DNA from: Planctomicrobium piriforme
GTDB taxonomy: Bacteria > Planctomycetota > Planctomycetia > Planctomycetales > Planctomycetaceae
NCBI RefSeq assembly: GCF_900113665.1
Contig: NZ_FOQD01000003.1
Coordinates: 310,001 to 374,000 of the forward strand
Reading direction: 5' to 3'
Length of the DNA stretch: 64,000 nucleotides
In this document: positions 8,727-18,008 of the stretch, piece by piece
Layout of the letters: each line of letters begins with the position of its first letter
Position numbering within the stretch: position 1 is the first letter of the stretch
Made by a program: the position numbers and the translations under genes
The notes under the pieces: model-generated
The model's input: the letters and a program-made list of their open reading frames with translations, nothing else
Databases searched by the model: none
Told to the model about the DNA's origin: nothing

Positions 8727-8944
8727 TACCCGGCGCGGGAAATTGGTTCGTCACCGCTCGACATGCGAGGATACGACGGCGGGACATGCCGCTGCAATGC
8801 TCCATCCAACAGGTCACAGGCGGCGGTTCGCAGTTGCTGCTGCAAGTGCGCATGACGAATTTGCGACTCGGCAGCCGCCAGCTCGGAAAGGAGCTCGATC
8901 GCCACCATCTGGATGAGTGCGTCAGAACGTGCGACTCGGGCCAT
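8726..8944 (-). CDS. Small hypothetical protein
   Basis: A 72-residue protein from ATG 8944, preceded by GGGAG 8 nt upstream. The first 55 residues predict two amphipathic helices (ALIQMVAIELLSELAAAE, HLQQQLRTAACDLLDGAL), then a short polar tail. No signal or membrane helix is seen. It fills the only coding-like space between the glutaredoxin and sialidase genes. I do not recognise it; the good ribosome site and helical content argue that it is real. Confidence 0.5.
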   Translation of the reverse strand: MARVARSDALIQMVAIELLSELAAAESQIRHAHLQQQLRTAACDLLDGALQRHVPPSYPRMSSGDEPISRAG

Positions 8945-9171
8945 GACCATCTCTCCCTGACAGGTCCATTGTCAGGGGATATCGGCCCATTACCCGTCCC
9001 AGCCGACAGGAAGCATTGTGTGTGGCACGTTCGTTGAGATCACTACAACCGGACCGCAAACATTGAACGCCTGAACAGCATTGTAAGATGCGTGACCAGG
9101 CAGTCTCCTTCCGCTTCACCCGTTATGATCTGACGCGAGTGAACTTCACACCGGCGAGGGGGGGACATCCT

Positions 9172-10779
9172 GTGCGACGAACTTTGACGCTGATCTCGTG
9201 CTGCCTGCTGGCAGTTCTTTCCAGCAATGGCTTTTCCAGAACCGCACTCGCTGAAGAGCAGCCCTTGGCGGCACTCATCGCAGCGGACGACGCCCGCGTG
9301 GCGGCGATGAAAGCGGCCGACAAGCCGCAACTCGAAAAACTTCTCTCTGACGATCTGCATTACGCGCACTCGAACGCGCTCGTCGACACCAAGTCCTCGC
9401 TGATCGCAGCACTCGTCTCAGGCAAAACGAAGTACGTCGGGTTCGACTACGAGAATCGCGACTTCAAACTCGCAGCGACGAACATCGCTCTGATGACTGG
9501 TCGCACACGGATCAAAGTGGAGACGGCGAATGGACCGGTGCAAACCGCACTGAGCTTTCTTGCCGTCTGGCGATTGGAAAATGGAAGCTGGAAGTTTCTC
9601 GCCTGGCAGTCGTGCCGGGTGCCTGAGCCAGCCGCGCCGGCCAAGCCGGTCTCTTTACTGCCGTCCAACTGGAATCCCAAGGCCGAGGCCGACAAGGTCA
9701 TGGCGGGCCTGGTGAATGTTTCGGCCAGCGAAGTGAAAGGGGCGCATGACGCTGATTTCGTCATCATCGGCAACACGGTTTTCATCGTGGCGATTTCCAA
9801 CGATGTGCAGCCTGGCGAGAACCCGGAATGGACCGAGTGTTATGCAGTGATGTCGATTGTGGATGTCCCCACCGGTAAGCTGCTGCAGACGACTCCTTTC
9901 GCGCGATCCGGCCAGCGCTTCGATAACGAAACCCTCCTGGAAGGGGCCTGCTTCGTCCCGCGGATCATCCCACTGAACGACTCGACACTGCGATGCTATT
10001 TCGCCAGCGAAGCCCCCGGCAAACGGCAGTCAACGGTCTACTACCGCGATTTCGACGTCTCCTCGAAAGAATTCGCGCCGGTCATTCAAAAGGCCGTCTT
10101 GAAAACCGCCCAGGGAACCTTCGAGATGCAGCCGAAGCCGTTTTACGACGATGCCGTGCTGCATGGTCTCAAGAAGCCCGAGAAGGATTACGGGATCTAC
10201 CCATTCAGCATCAAACAGTTTCCCGATGGCTGCTATGTGCTGGTGAACAACTACCCTATCGGGCAGAACGCACTGGCTCGACTCAATGACGACCAGACGA
10301 CGTTTGAAGTCCTGGGACAGATCGTTCAGCCGAACGAAATGAAGCTGACCGAAGCAGCGGTCAACCGCATGCCTGACGGCAGTTGGCTGGCTGTACTGCG
10401 ACAAGAAGGCGGCACGAAAAACTACGCGTTCTCCACCAGTCGCAACGGCCAGAACTGGAGTACAGCCGCCTACCGTGACGCCATTCCCAACGGAACCAGT
10501 TCCAAACCGACCCTCGACCGCTTCGGCGACGCGTACTACCTGGGCTGGCAATGTGCTGATGAAATCAATCGCGTCTCCCGCTCGACCTTCAACATCGACG
10601 TCTCCCGCGACGGCGTGAACTGGGAACGAAAGTACCGCTTCGAAACCGAGAAGTCGTTCCAGTACCCGACGTTCAAGGAGTACAACGGCACGATCTACCT
10701 CACCTGTACCCAGGGAGATTTTTCACCCAGCCGGAAGGAACGAATCATGTTCGGAGTTTTGGAACCAGCGCCGAAGTGA
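9172..10779 (+). CDS. Exported fusion: DUF4440 (NTF2-like) domain plus sialidase-like beta-propeller
   Basis: A 535-residue protein. GTG 9172 is chosen because GAGGGGGG stands upstream and it opens on a signal peptide (RRTLTLISCCLLAVLSS, cleavage near ALAEE); ATG 9088 would prefix it with polar residues. Residues about 30-145 form a DUF4440/SnoaL domain (ALIAADDARVAAMKAADKPQ, DDLHYAHSNALVDTK, FLAVWRLENGSWKFLAW). The remaining roughly 370 residues look like an exo-sialidase-type six-bladed propeller (YAFSTSRNGQNWS, SRDGVNWERKYRF resemble Asp-box blades). No clear catalytic Arg triad or nucleophile Tyr/Glu is obvious, so glycosidase activity is uncertain. The fusion is uncommon. Confidence 0.75.
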   Translation: MRRTLTLISCCLLAVLSSNGFSRTALAEEQPLAALIAADDARVAAMKAADKPQLEKLLSDDLHYAHSNALVDTKSSLIAALVSGKTKYVGFDYENRDFKLAATNIALMTGRTRIKVETANGPVQTALSFLAVWRLENGSWKFLAWQSCRVPEPAAPAKPVSLLPSNWNPKAEADKVMAGLVNVSASEVKGAHDADFVIIGNTVFIVAISNDVQPGENPEWTECYAVMSIVDVPTGKLLQTTPFARSGQRFDNETLLEGACFVPRIIPLNDSTLRCYFASEAPGKRQSTVYYRDFDVSSKEFAPVIQKAVLKTAQGTFEMQPKPFYDDAVLHGLKKPEKDYGIYPFSIKQFPDGCYVLVNNYPIGQNALARLNDDQTTFEVLGQIVQPNEMKLTEAAVNRMPDGSWLAVLRQEGGTKNYAFSTSRNGQNWSTAAYRDAIPNGTSSKPTLDRFGDAYYLGWQCADEINRVSRSTFNIDVSRDGVNWERKYRFETEKSFQYPTFKEYNGTIYLTCTQGDFSPSRKERIMFGVLEPAPK

Positions 10780-10791
10780 ATTCGATTTCCC

Positions 10792-10821
10792 CTCGTTCCC
10801 AGGCTCCTGCCTGGGAACGAG
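10792..10821. terminator. Strong intergenic hairpin (CTCGTTCCCAGG family)
   Basis: CTCGTTCCCAGGC at 10792-10804 pairs perfectly with GCCTGGGAACGAG at 10809-10821 around a TCCT loop, in a 49-bp space between convergent genes. No T-run follows on either strand, so it may slow or protect transcript ends rather than terminate alone. This hairpin type is a familiar dispersed intergenic element. Confidence 0.6.
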
Positions 10822-10828
10822 CTGGAAC

Positions 10829-11716
10829 TTAAAACAGAACGACAAAGAACAGCGAAAGCCAAGAAAGGAATTCGCCTGTCGTCCCGTGTTGTTCCGTCAT
10901 CTCCGTGACGAGATCACTTTGCGCCTCTGCATCCACTGTGTGATTGCAGGACAGACATGTGTAACACGACACATCCGGCTCATACCAAGGTGCCGGGTTC
11001 TTTTCGATGTCGGTGAAAACCAGTACTGTTTCCATGCTCCCTGAGTTGTCAATGAACTTAACCGCATGCAGTTCAAGGGGATCATCGTTGAAGCACAGCT
11101 TACAGACCCTCATGTGGCGCACGAGTTCCGAACCGTTGACAGGATAGGCATCGATAAAAATCTTCGAACCTTCTTGTTTTTCAAACTTGAATGTCCATTG
11201 GCTCGACTGGTGCAACTGCGGCAAGGCTGGCAGAAACAAAAAGAGCGGCTGAATGGACAACGAGTTGGTAATCAGCTGACTGAGCCAGCCCTGCTGGTTC
11301 GAATTCATTTCGTGGTCAAAATACGTTTGGTCTGCCTCATAAATGCTTCGTAGATGGGCTCCGACCTGCCGGATATGAGTTTGCGTCGGCTCGCCGCGAT
11401 GGTAGTTGATTCTGTCTTTCCGGATCTCGTCCTTGATAGGCCCCGATTCTTGAGCCGGGTCGGGCGGATCCAACCGGAAGTACCCATGCTCAGGATCGAG
11501 ATAGCCAATTTCCCCGACGCCGACTGAAAACCTTTCAAACATCTTGTCGTACCGAATCCAACTCACCATGCAGCGGATCGACGTGACATCGGGAGACTGC
11601 TCGCCCCAGCGTTTGAGAATCGCCAGAGCTTCCGATTCAGAGTCAGCCAGACCGACGCTCGACGGCAACAAGACAACCGCGAGAATAAAGCCGAATCTGA
11701 ATCCGTTCATCAGCAT
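10829..11716 (-). CDS. Exported TIGR03009-like planctomycete protein
   Basis: A 295-residue protein with a signal peptide (GFRFGFILAVVLLPSSVGLADS) starting at ATG 11716 or 11710. The mature part begins LAILKRWGEQSPDVTSIRC and continues with strand-rich sequence (FSVGVGEIGYLDPEHGYFRL ... YHRGE ... WTFKFEKQEGSKIFIDAYPV ... LHAVKFIDNSGSMETVLVFT). It fits the LolA-like planctomycete-specific TIGR03009 domain. A C-terminal CYTCLSCNH motif holds CxxC and a last hydrophobic segment (FLSWLSLFFVVLF) is at the very end. It is likely periplasmic, perhaps lipid- or apolipoprotein-handling; that is inference. Base composition is less GC-rich than its neighbours. Confidence 0.65.
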   Translation of the reverse strand: MLMNGFRFGFILAVVLLPSSVGLADSESEALAILKRWGEQSPDVTSIRCMVSWIRYDKMFERFSVGVGEIGYLDPEHGYFRLDPPDPAQESGPIKDEIRKDRINYHRGEPTQTHIRQVGAHLRSIYEADQTYFDHEMNSNQQGWLSQLITNSLSIQPLFLFLPALPQLHQSSQWTFKFEKQEGSKIFIDAYPVNGSELVRHMRVCKLCFNDDPLELHAVKFIDNSGSMETVLVFTDIEKNPAPWYEPDVSCYTCLSCNHTVDAEAQSDLVTEMTEQHGTTGEFLSWLSLFFVVLF

Positions 11717-11819
11717 CAATCCATGAAGGAGCGCGAGGAAAGACTGTGCGGCCTAATTCTAATCTCTGCGCCTCCGCGACTCTGCGCGAGTTTTCTGCAA
11801 GTGCGATTCGAAGTTGTCT

Positions 11820-11965
11820 CACGCCAAGGCGCAAAGACGCCAAGGAGGAGCAAGCCAATTCAATTTGTCAGTCGCACATGAACATCGAGCCCTGATTCTT
11901 ATCTGCGTGAATCTGTGTCAATCTGTGGCTAATTCCGTCCGTCGACTCAGCTCTCGTGAGGCTTG
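11820..11965. repeat. Intergenic CACGCCAAGGCGCAAAGACG repeat region
   Basis: TCACGCCAAGGCGCAAAGAC begins at 11819 and is followed by GCCAAGGAGGAG. This is the GNCGCNGAGACGC type of low-complexity direct repeat also seen, in other spellings, near 5453-5480, 59620-59660 and 60160-60180. The stretch 11717-11965 holds no convincing gene. Confidence 0.45.
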
Positions 11966-13102
11966 CTACTCGGCTTTGCGATTGGCATACGTCCGTCCCA
12001 ACTGATCCACGATGGCCCTTCTCACCGCCAACGGGTCAAGCTGGCCCTCTTGTCGGAAGATCACTTTGCCGCCGGGGGCAATCAAAACGGTGTAGGGCAG
12101 GGCGCCGTTCCATTCAGCGTCGAGGGCATCGGCCAGGTCATCGAGCTTGGGAACCGCACTGAGATGGTTCTTCATGGATGCATGTTGCGTTTGCAGCACT
12201 TTGAGCGCCGCCGCTTTTTGTGCGGGGTCGTCGATGGTGATCGTCACCATCCGGAAATCGCGGCGGCGGTACATGCGGTGGATGTCGACCAGTTCCGGCA
12301 TTTCTGTCACGCACGGCCCGCACCAGGTGGCCCAGACGTTGATCATGAGCAGTTGCGGCGTGTCGTTCTTGACGAGCGCTTGGACTTCATCAACGCCGAT
12401 GTCGCTGAGTTCGACCGGCTCCTGATTCCATTTCTCAATCGATGCCTGGGCTTCTGTCCGTTTATCTGACCACTTGGTAGAGCACCCGAACGTTCTGGTC
12501 TTTTCGACGGGGATCGGTTTGCCTGCCAGCAGAGCATCCAGCGCCTTGCGGAGATCGTGACTGGTGACGGTCTTCACATCCGAGTCGTCGATCCGCCCGA
12601 CGTAACGTAGCTTGCGTTCGGGGTCGAACAGAAAACATTGCGGCGTGGCGACAACCCCATAGGCGAGCGACGTCGCCTGCGTCTCTCCGTCGTAAAGGTA
12701 CGGAAACTGAAACCCACGCTCGGCTGCCCGAAGCTTCATGTCGGCCAGCGAATCCCCCAGATCGGAATACCCAAGTTCATCAAGCCGCACCGCCTGATCG
12801 TCATTGGGAGAAATCGCCGCCAGCGCGACGCCGCGATCCTTGTAATCAGCATGCAACTGGAGAATGCGGTCCTCATACGCCTGCGCCGTCGGGCAGTGGT
12901 TGCAGGTAAAAATCACGAGCAGGTACGGAGCGTCTTTGAAACTGTCGAGCGAATACGTCTTGTCATCCGTGCCAGGCAGAGAGAACGCGGGAGCAGAATC
13001 ACCGATGGCGAGAGTTTTGAACCCTGGCGGAGCGGAGATGGCAATGCTTGATGAGCATGCGAGAATGAGAAGCAAGGAGAGCAAAGACGCGGCGCATCGC
13101 AT
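11966..13102 (-). CDS. Exported protein with two thioredoxin-fold (redoxin plus TlpA-like) domains
   Basis: A 378-residue protein with ATG 13102 and GGAGAG upstream. The signal segment contains LILAC at residues 12-16, a possible lipobox. Domain 1 (about 30-200) is peroxiredoxin/AhpC-TSA-like with TCNHCPTAQAYEDRI; its CxxC-like pair is CNHC at 67-70. Domain 2 (about 230-370) is TlpA/ResA-like with the classic WCGPC at 260-264 in NVWATWCGPCVTEMPEL. The protein is probably a periplasmic thiol oxidoreductase or peroxidase in which one domain may recycle the other. Function is inferred. Confidence 0.87.
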   Translation of the reverse strand: MRCAASLLSLLLILACSSSIAISAPPGFKTLAIGDSAPAFSLPGTDDKTYSLDSFKDAPYLLVIFTCNHCPTAQAYEDRILQLHADYKDRGVALAAISPNDDQAVRLDELGYSDLGDSLADMKLRAAERGFQFPYLYDGETQATSLAYGVVATPQCFLFDPERKLRYVGRIDDSDVKTVTSHDLRKALDALLAGKPIPVEKTRTFGCSTKWSDKRTEAQASIEKWNQEPVELSDIGVDEVQALVKNDTPQLLMINVWATWCGPCVTEMPELVDIHRMYRRRDFRMVTITIDDPAQKAAALKVLQTQHASMKNHLSAVPKLDDLADALDAEWNGALPYTVLIAPGGKVIFRQEGQLDPLAVRRAIVDQLGRTYANRKAE

Positions 13103-13197
13103 GGGGAACTCTCCACGATTTCCAAGGAAGCCTCCAATGACATTGTGTAAGATACCGATGTGACCGGAACAAGTGGAATCGCCAGCAGGAATCGTTC

Positions 13198-13482
13198 ATG
13201 AACGAATATCTGATTGAACGTGTGACGCCAGGAACACGTTTCCGCATGGGCACGCTCTTCGCCTGGATGTTTTTTGGAAGCCTCATACTCCCGGTCATTT
13301 TTGTCACCGGCAGCCATCCACCAGAAGAGAAGGTTCTTGACCAGAATCAGGTGATCAGAATTTATGCCGTCGGAGCTTCCACCGGGGCGGTGACGAGTGC
13401 GGTTGGCTACTTGGCGACTGTCGGGATCGGCAGAATGCTGAGTCAGGGCACGACTCAGAAGAATGATCGCGAGTGCAAGTGA
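13198..13482 (+). CDS. Small two-helix membrane protein
   Basis: A 94-residue protein with GGA 7 nt before ATG 13198. Two hydrophobic helices (MGTLFAWMFFGSLILPVIFV; IYAVGASTGAVTSAVGYLATV) are separated by a charged loop SHPPEEKVLDQNQ; the tail is polar. It is divergent from the redoxin gene across 95 bp. Not a recognised family. Confidence 0.65.
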   Translation: MNEYLIERVTPGTRFRMGTLFAWMFFGSLILPVIFVTGSHPPEEKVLDQNQVIRIYAVGASTGAVTSAVGYLATVGIGRMLSQGTTQKNDRECK

Positions 13483-13512
13483 ACTCCATTCCGATTTATT
13501 GGAACACGCAGT

Positions 13513-14178
13513 TCACCGCACCCGAATCATCGTAAACCCGTCATACCCCTTGCTGCCGACGGTTTGAAGAGTCGTCGCTTCCACCCCCTTCTCTCTCGCC
13601 AGCAGTTCGTGAAAGTGGCGGACGCCGTGGACGCGAGGGTCTTCCGACGCCGGGTTGATCACCTCTCCCTCGCGGACCGTGTTGTCGGCGATCATCACCG
13701 TGCCTGATCGTGCGAGTTGCAGCGAGAGTTCCAGATACAGCGTGTAGCTCTCCTTGTCGGCGTCGATGAAGATGAAGTCGAACGCCGGAGTCTGCTCGGC
13801 GATCATCTGCTTGAGCGTGTCAGCCGCTGCCCCGATACGGACGCTCACCTGATCGTCCACGCCGGCCACCTGCAGATTGCGTTCGGCGACATGGGCATGC
13901 CGCGACTCGAATTCGAGCGAGATCAACTGACCATCCGGCGGGAGTGCCCGAGCCAGCCAGATGGTGCTGTACCCGCCGAGCGTGCCGATTTCCAGAATCC
14001 GCTTCGCCCCGATCGAGCTGGCGAGCAGGTACAAAAACTTCCCCTGCGGCGGCGCCACCGCAATCGACGGCAACTGCGCAGCCGCACTGTTCGCGAGCGC
14101 CGCATCCAACACATCATCCGGCTCGATGAACAGGTCGGAGACGTAATGATCGACAGCAGTCCAGAGGTCTTGTTGCAT
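13513..14178 (-). CDS. SAM-dependent O-methyltransferase (COMT/caffeoyl-CoA type)
   Basis: A 221-residue cytosolic protein of the O-methyltransferase family 3. It has the SAM motif EIGTLGGYS at 63-71, then IWLARALPPDGQLISLE, and the metal-binding/post-motif FIFIDADKESY near 133-143, with IADNTVREGEV after it. Length matches the family. The methyl acceptor cannot be read from the sequence. It ends convergent with the small membrane protein gene. Confidence 0.9.
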   Translation of the reverse strand: MQQDLWTAVDHYVSDLFIEPDDVLDAALANSAAAQLPSIAVAPPQGKFLYLLASSIGAKRILEIGTLGGYSTIWLARALPPDGQLISLEFESRHAHVAERNLQVAGVDDQVSVRIGAAADTLKQMIAEQTPAFDFIFIDADKESYTLYLELSLQLARSGTVMIADNTVREGEVINPASEDPRVHGVRHFHELLAREKGVEATTLQTVGSKGYDGFTMIRVR

Positions 14179-14235
14179 GACCGCATCGTAAACCGCCGGG
14201 TGCGAATTGGACAGGACATCACGTCGGCGGGCGGT

Positions 14236-14676
14236 TCAGAAAGCGACTCCGCTGCGGAGTTCGTAAATCATCTGCCAGATGCGGTCGATTTCTCCGCGTT
14301 CGATCACTTCGAGCGGCTTCAGTCCATCGAAAGAGGCGTTGGGAACATTGAGCCAGGGGCCGATGACCTGTGACTCCATCACCTCTTCGAGTGCCGCTAC
14401 CAGTCGCTGGATCTGCGAAATCGAGCGAGTGACTGACTCCCCTGCATCGCCCCCTTTTTCGATCTCGGCCAATGATCGCTCCGAGACGGGCAGCAGTCGG
14501 GCGAACTGAGGTCTGGTAAATCCGAGTTGTTGGCGGATGCGGAGCGTTCCCCCACCCCGGACGCTTACCACGATCTGAAATTTTCCAGACTTGGCCGTCC
14601 CGGTAGAACGCTTCAAAGACTGTCCCGAAGTCTTCAAGACTTTCCGGGGCTTTTGCTTTGTTCCGTTGGCGGTCAT
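14236..14676 (-). CDS. Xre-type antitoxin with DUF2384 (MbcA/ParS-like) C-terminus
   Basis: A 146-residue protein from ATG 14676 with AGGAG 6 nt upstream. A basic N-terminus is followed by a helix-turn-helix (RIRQQLGFTRPQFARLLPVS, RSLAEIEKGG) and a C-terminal toxin-binding segment (IGPWLNVPNASFDGLKPLEV, EIDRIWQMIYELRSGVAF), the standard Xre/MbcA/ParS layout. It is the cognate antitoxin of the RES gene 81 nt upstream in transcription order. It should bind operator DNA near the pair; a nested inverted repeat at 14716-14759 is a good candidate site. Confidence 0.88.
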   Translation of the reverse strand: MTANGTKQKPRKVLKTSGQSLKRSTGTAKSGKFQIVVSVRGGGTLRIRQQLGFTRPQFARLLPVSERSLAEIEKGGDAGESVTRSISQIQRLVAALEEVMESQVIGPWLNVPNASFDGLKPLEVIERGEIDRIWQMIYELRSGVAF

Positions 14677-14715
14677 CACTCACTCCTGATTGTCGCGCTG
14701 CAACTGTCGTGGCTC

Positions 14716-14759
14716 GACATGCATTGAAACAGGTGCTTCTACCTGCAATATTGCATGTC
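14716..14759. promoter_or_regulatory. Nested inverted repeat between RES toxin and Xre antitoxin genes
   Basis: The outer arms GACATGCA (14716-14723) and TGCATGTC (14752-14759) are perfect. Inside them CAGGT (14730-14734) pairs with ACCTG (14741-14745), and a separate palindrome TGCAATATTGCA lies at 14744-14755. The site abuts the toxin stop and is 40 nt upstream of the antitoxin start. It could be the Xre operator, or an RNA hairpin that sets toxin/antitoxin expression ratio. Confidence 0.55.
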
Positions 14760-15342
14760 AAGCTTCATTATTCGGAAGTTCATCCGCCCGGTCTACGGAG
14801 ATTTTGCTGTCGGGAAGAAGATTTGCGGGAAAGATGATCAGGTTTTTGCCGAACCTGGAGGCTGCGGAGGGGACCAGAAGTCCTTCCACTCCCGCAGCTT
14901 CCGCTGCCTGGCCGACCAATTGTGACGGCGGGAGACTGTCGCGCGTCATGATCTTCCGCCAGTCCGATTCCAGCAGAGCGCGATTAGAAACCTGCAGGCG
15001 CTGACTGATTGTTTTTTGGGTGATGTCCACGACCTGGCTCAAGCGGACGCTCACCGAAACAAAGACTCTCGGCATCGCCGCCGAGACGGGAATTCCTCGA
15101 TATTGGAAGTGGGCCAGCGTCTCGGCCATCGCCGTCTCAGGCGACAGGCTCAGGTAAACAGCTGCAATCCCAGGCGGGTTCCAGCGACCGCCAAATTTCC
15201 GACTGCCTTCCCCCGAAATGATGTCCTTTTCGCGGGCATACTGCAGCGTAACGGAACGATATCCCACCGTCTCAATGGGAATGGCAGACAACAGAAGTTC
15301 CCGAAACCGATTCTCCAACTCAGTTCGATCCGGAGTTTTCAT
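14758..15342 (-). CDS. RES-domain toxin
   Basis: A 194-residue RES family protein. Motif residues are all present: the Arg in YRS (28-30), GGRWNPPG (51-58), VYLS with Tyr63, SPETAMAET (67-75), VPSA with Ser159 and GKNLIIFP (166-173). RES toxins are related to ADP-ribosyltransferases and, in characterised cases, deplete NAD+. It precedes its Xre antitoxin in the transcript, whereas the usual order is antitoxin first. Confidence in family is high. Confidence 0.9.
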   Translation of the reverse strand: MKTPDRTELENRFRELLLSAIPIETVGYRSVTLQYAREKDIISGEGSRKFGGRWNPPGIAAVYLSLSPETAMAETLAHFQYRGIPVSAAMPRVFVSVSVRLSQVVDITQKTISQRLQVSNRALLESDWRKIMTRDSLPPSQLVGQAAEAAGVEGLLVPSAASRFGKNLIIFPANLLPDSKISVDRADELPNNEA

Positions 15343-15480
15343 GCTGATGTTTCAATGAACGGGATGAGGCCTGCCTGATCATTGGTCGCGTAGTGACTCA
15401 CCGCGGAGATGATAGATGCCAGAAATCGGCGACTCAGCAATTCATGCCGACATGTGCCGGGCAGTCGTGGATGTGCCATT

Positions 15481-16107
15481 CTATAATCCAATCAGTTCAA
15501 CAAATTCATCAAAAGAAGGAGCGATCTCTCGATACTGCAAACCACTTCTACTATGCCAATCTCCGCCGACAACCCGTGGAGAGTTTATTCCAGTTCGGTA
15601 GTCCAGCGCGATCCCAACATCATCGCCAATACGCTCATTGCAGATAATAAAAATGACCTGCTCCACATCAATCCAAGGAAGGTCTCGCGACGAGATTCTG
15701 GATCCTCTGTATTCGGAGAATCTTTCATTCTCATTTTCATCCGGCCTCATCAGTGGTCCAGAGTTGGACAACATCGACTCGATTGATGAAAGAAAGGTCA
15801 AAGGATCACGAATGAAGGGTATTTTCGCAGCCAACACCTCTTGGCCGGGGTGTTTCCACCTTCCCTCCTTCATCATCAACTGCAACTTTGCCGGAAGCGG
15901 CAGCTTACGTCGAATCGTTTCAATGCAAAGATTTTTCGTCGATGCGCCTCTTCCATAAAAGGCGAACATTGCACATAGAAACAGCAAGACGCCGGAGACA
16001 CAGAGGATGATGGATCCACCTTTGAAAATCGCGTCATAAATACCGACGAGAAGGATCACCCCATACAGGAATAGGAAGAGCCGCATTTGGATTTGTCTTT
16101 TCGTCAT
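15481..16107 (-). CDS. Hypothetical two-helix membrane protein
   Basis: A 208-residue protein from ATG 16107 (TTG 16161 possible). Two adjacent N-terminal helices (LFLFLYGVILLVGIYDAIF, IILCVSGVLLFLCAMFAFY) are followed by about 140 cytoplasmic residues with ENERFSEYRGSRISSRDLPW and a terminus SFDEFVELIGL. The base composition is more AT-rich than its neighbours, as with other orphans here, so it may be acquired. It lies just beyond the RES/Xre pair on the same strand. No known family recognised. Confidence 0.65.
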   Translation of the reverse strand: MTKRQIQMRLFLFLYGVILLVGIYDAIFKGGSIILCVSGVLLFLCAMFAFYGRGASTKNLCIETIRRKLPLPAKLQLMMKEGRWKHPGQEVLAAKIPFIRDPLTFLSSIESMLSNSGPLMRPDENENERFSEYRGSRISSRDLPWIDVEQVIFIICNERIGDDVGIALDYRTGINSPRVVGGDWHSRSGLQYREIAPSFDEFVELIGL

Positions 16108-16181
16108 CACCCATGTGGCCTCTTGGATTCGGAATCCAGCAATACATTCGACCTTTTCCAAACTTTACAAGTCATTCGCAA

Positions 16182-16212
16182 AAAAGCCCCTGGCTCGTCA
16201 CCAGGGGCTTTT
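16182..16212 (-). terminator. Intrinsic terminator downstream of gnd
   Basis: The hairpin has arms AAAAGCCCCTGG (16182-16193) and CCAGGGGCTTTT (16201-16212), loop CTCGTCA, and A/T-rich flanks giving a T-run on the minus strand. It lies 28 nt past the gnd stop. Confidence 0.85.
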
Positions 16213-16240
16213 GCATTAGACCGATGTCAGTCGTCGAAAC

Positions 16241-17704
<1,464 letters not shown>

Positions 17705-18008
17705 TTGGGTCGAGTTCTCGGTAGTCGGTGGTCAGTTGTCAGTCATCAGCAGACAGTTGCTGAGAGTGGCGGTTTTGACGCCTGCCGGCCCTCCCTCGAC
17801 CGCGACTTCTCAGGCACGATGGAGCAGGGGGCCGAATTTCAGATCGTGAATCGTAATTTCTGTCAGCGGCAGGGTCGAGTCAGTGCCTGCGGAAGTTGCT
17901 AGTTGGTAGTGGGTTGTTGGTCGCCAGAACGATCAGCATTTGGAAGTTCTGTGCTGTGGCGATTCTGACTGAAAGCTGACGACTGAGAACTGAAAACCAC
18001 AATCCTCA
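17705..18008. repeat. Intergenic region with TCAGTTG/AACTGA heptad repeats
   Basis: About 304 bp without a convincing gene. It carries GGTCAGTTGTCAGTCATCAG at about 17730-17749 and CTGACGACTGAGAACTGAAA at about 17976-17995. Both match the degenerate heptad repeats at 4500-4612. It holds the gnd promoter region; no clear promoter hexamers could be assigned. Confidence 0.5.

Noticed and set aside
14219..14761. Alternative 180-codon frame over the Xre gene
   Set aside because: The frame at 14236-14676 contains the HTH and DUF2384 patterns; the other frame is Arg-rich and featureless.
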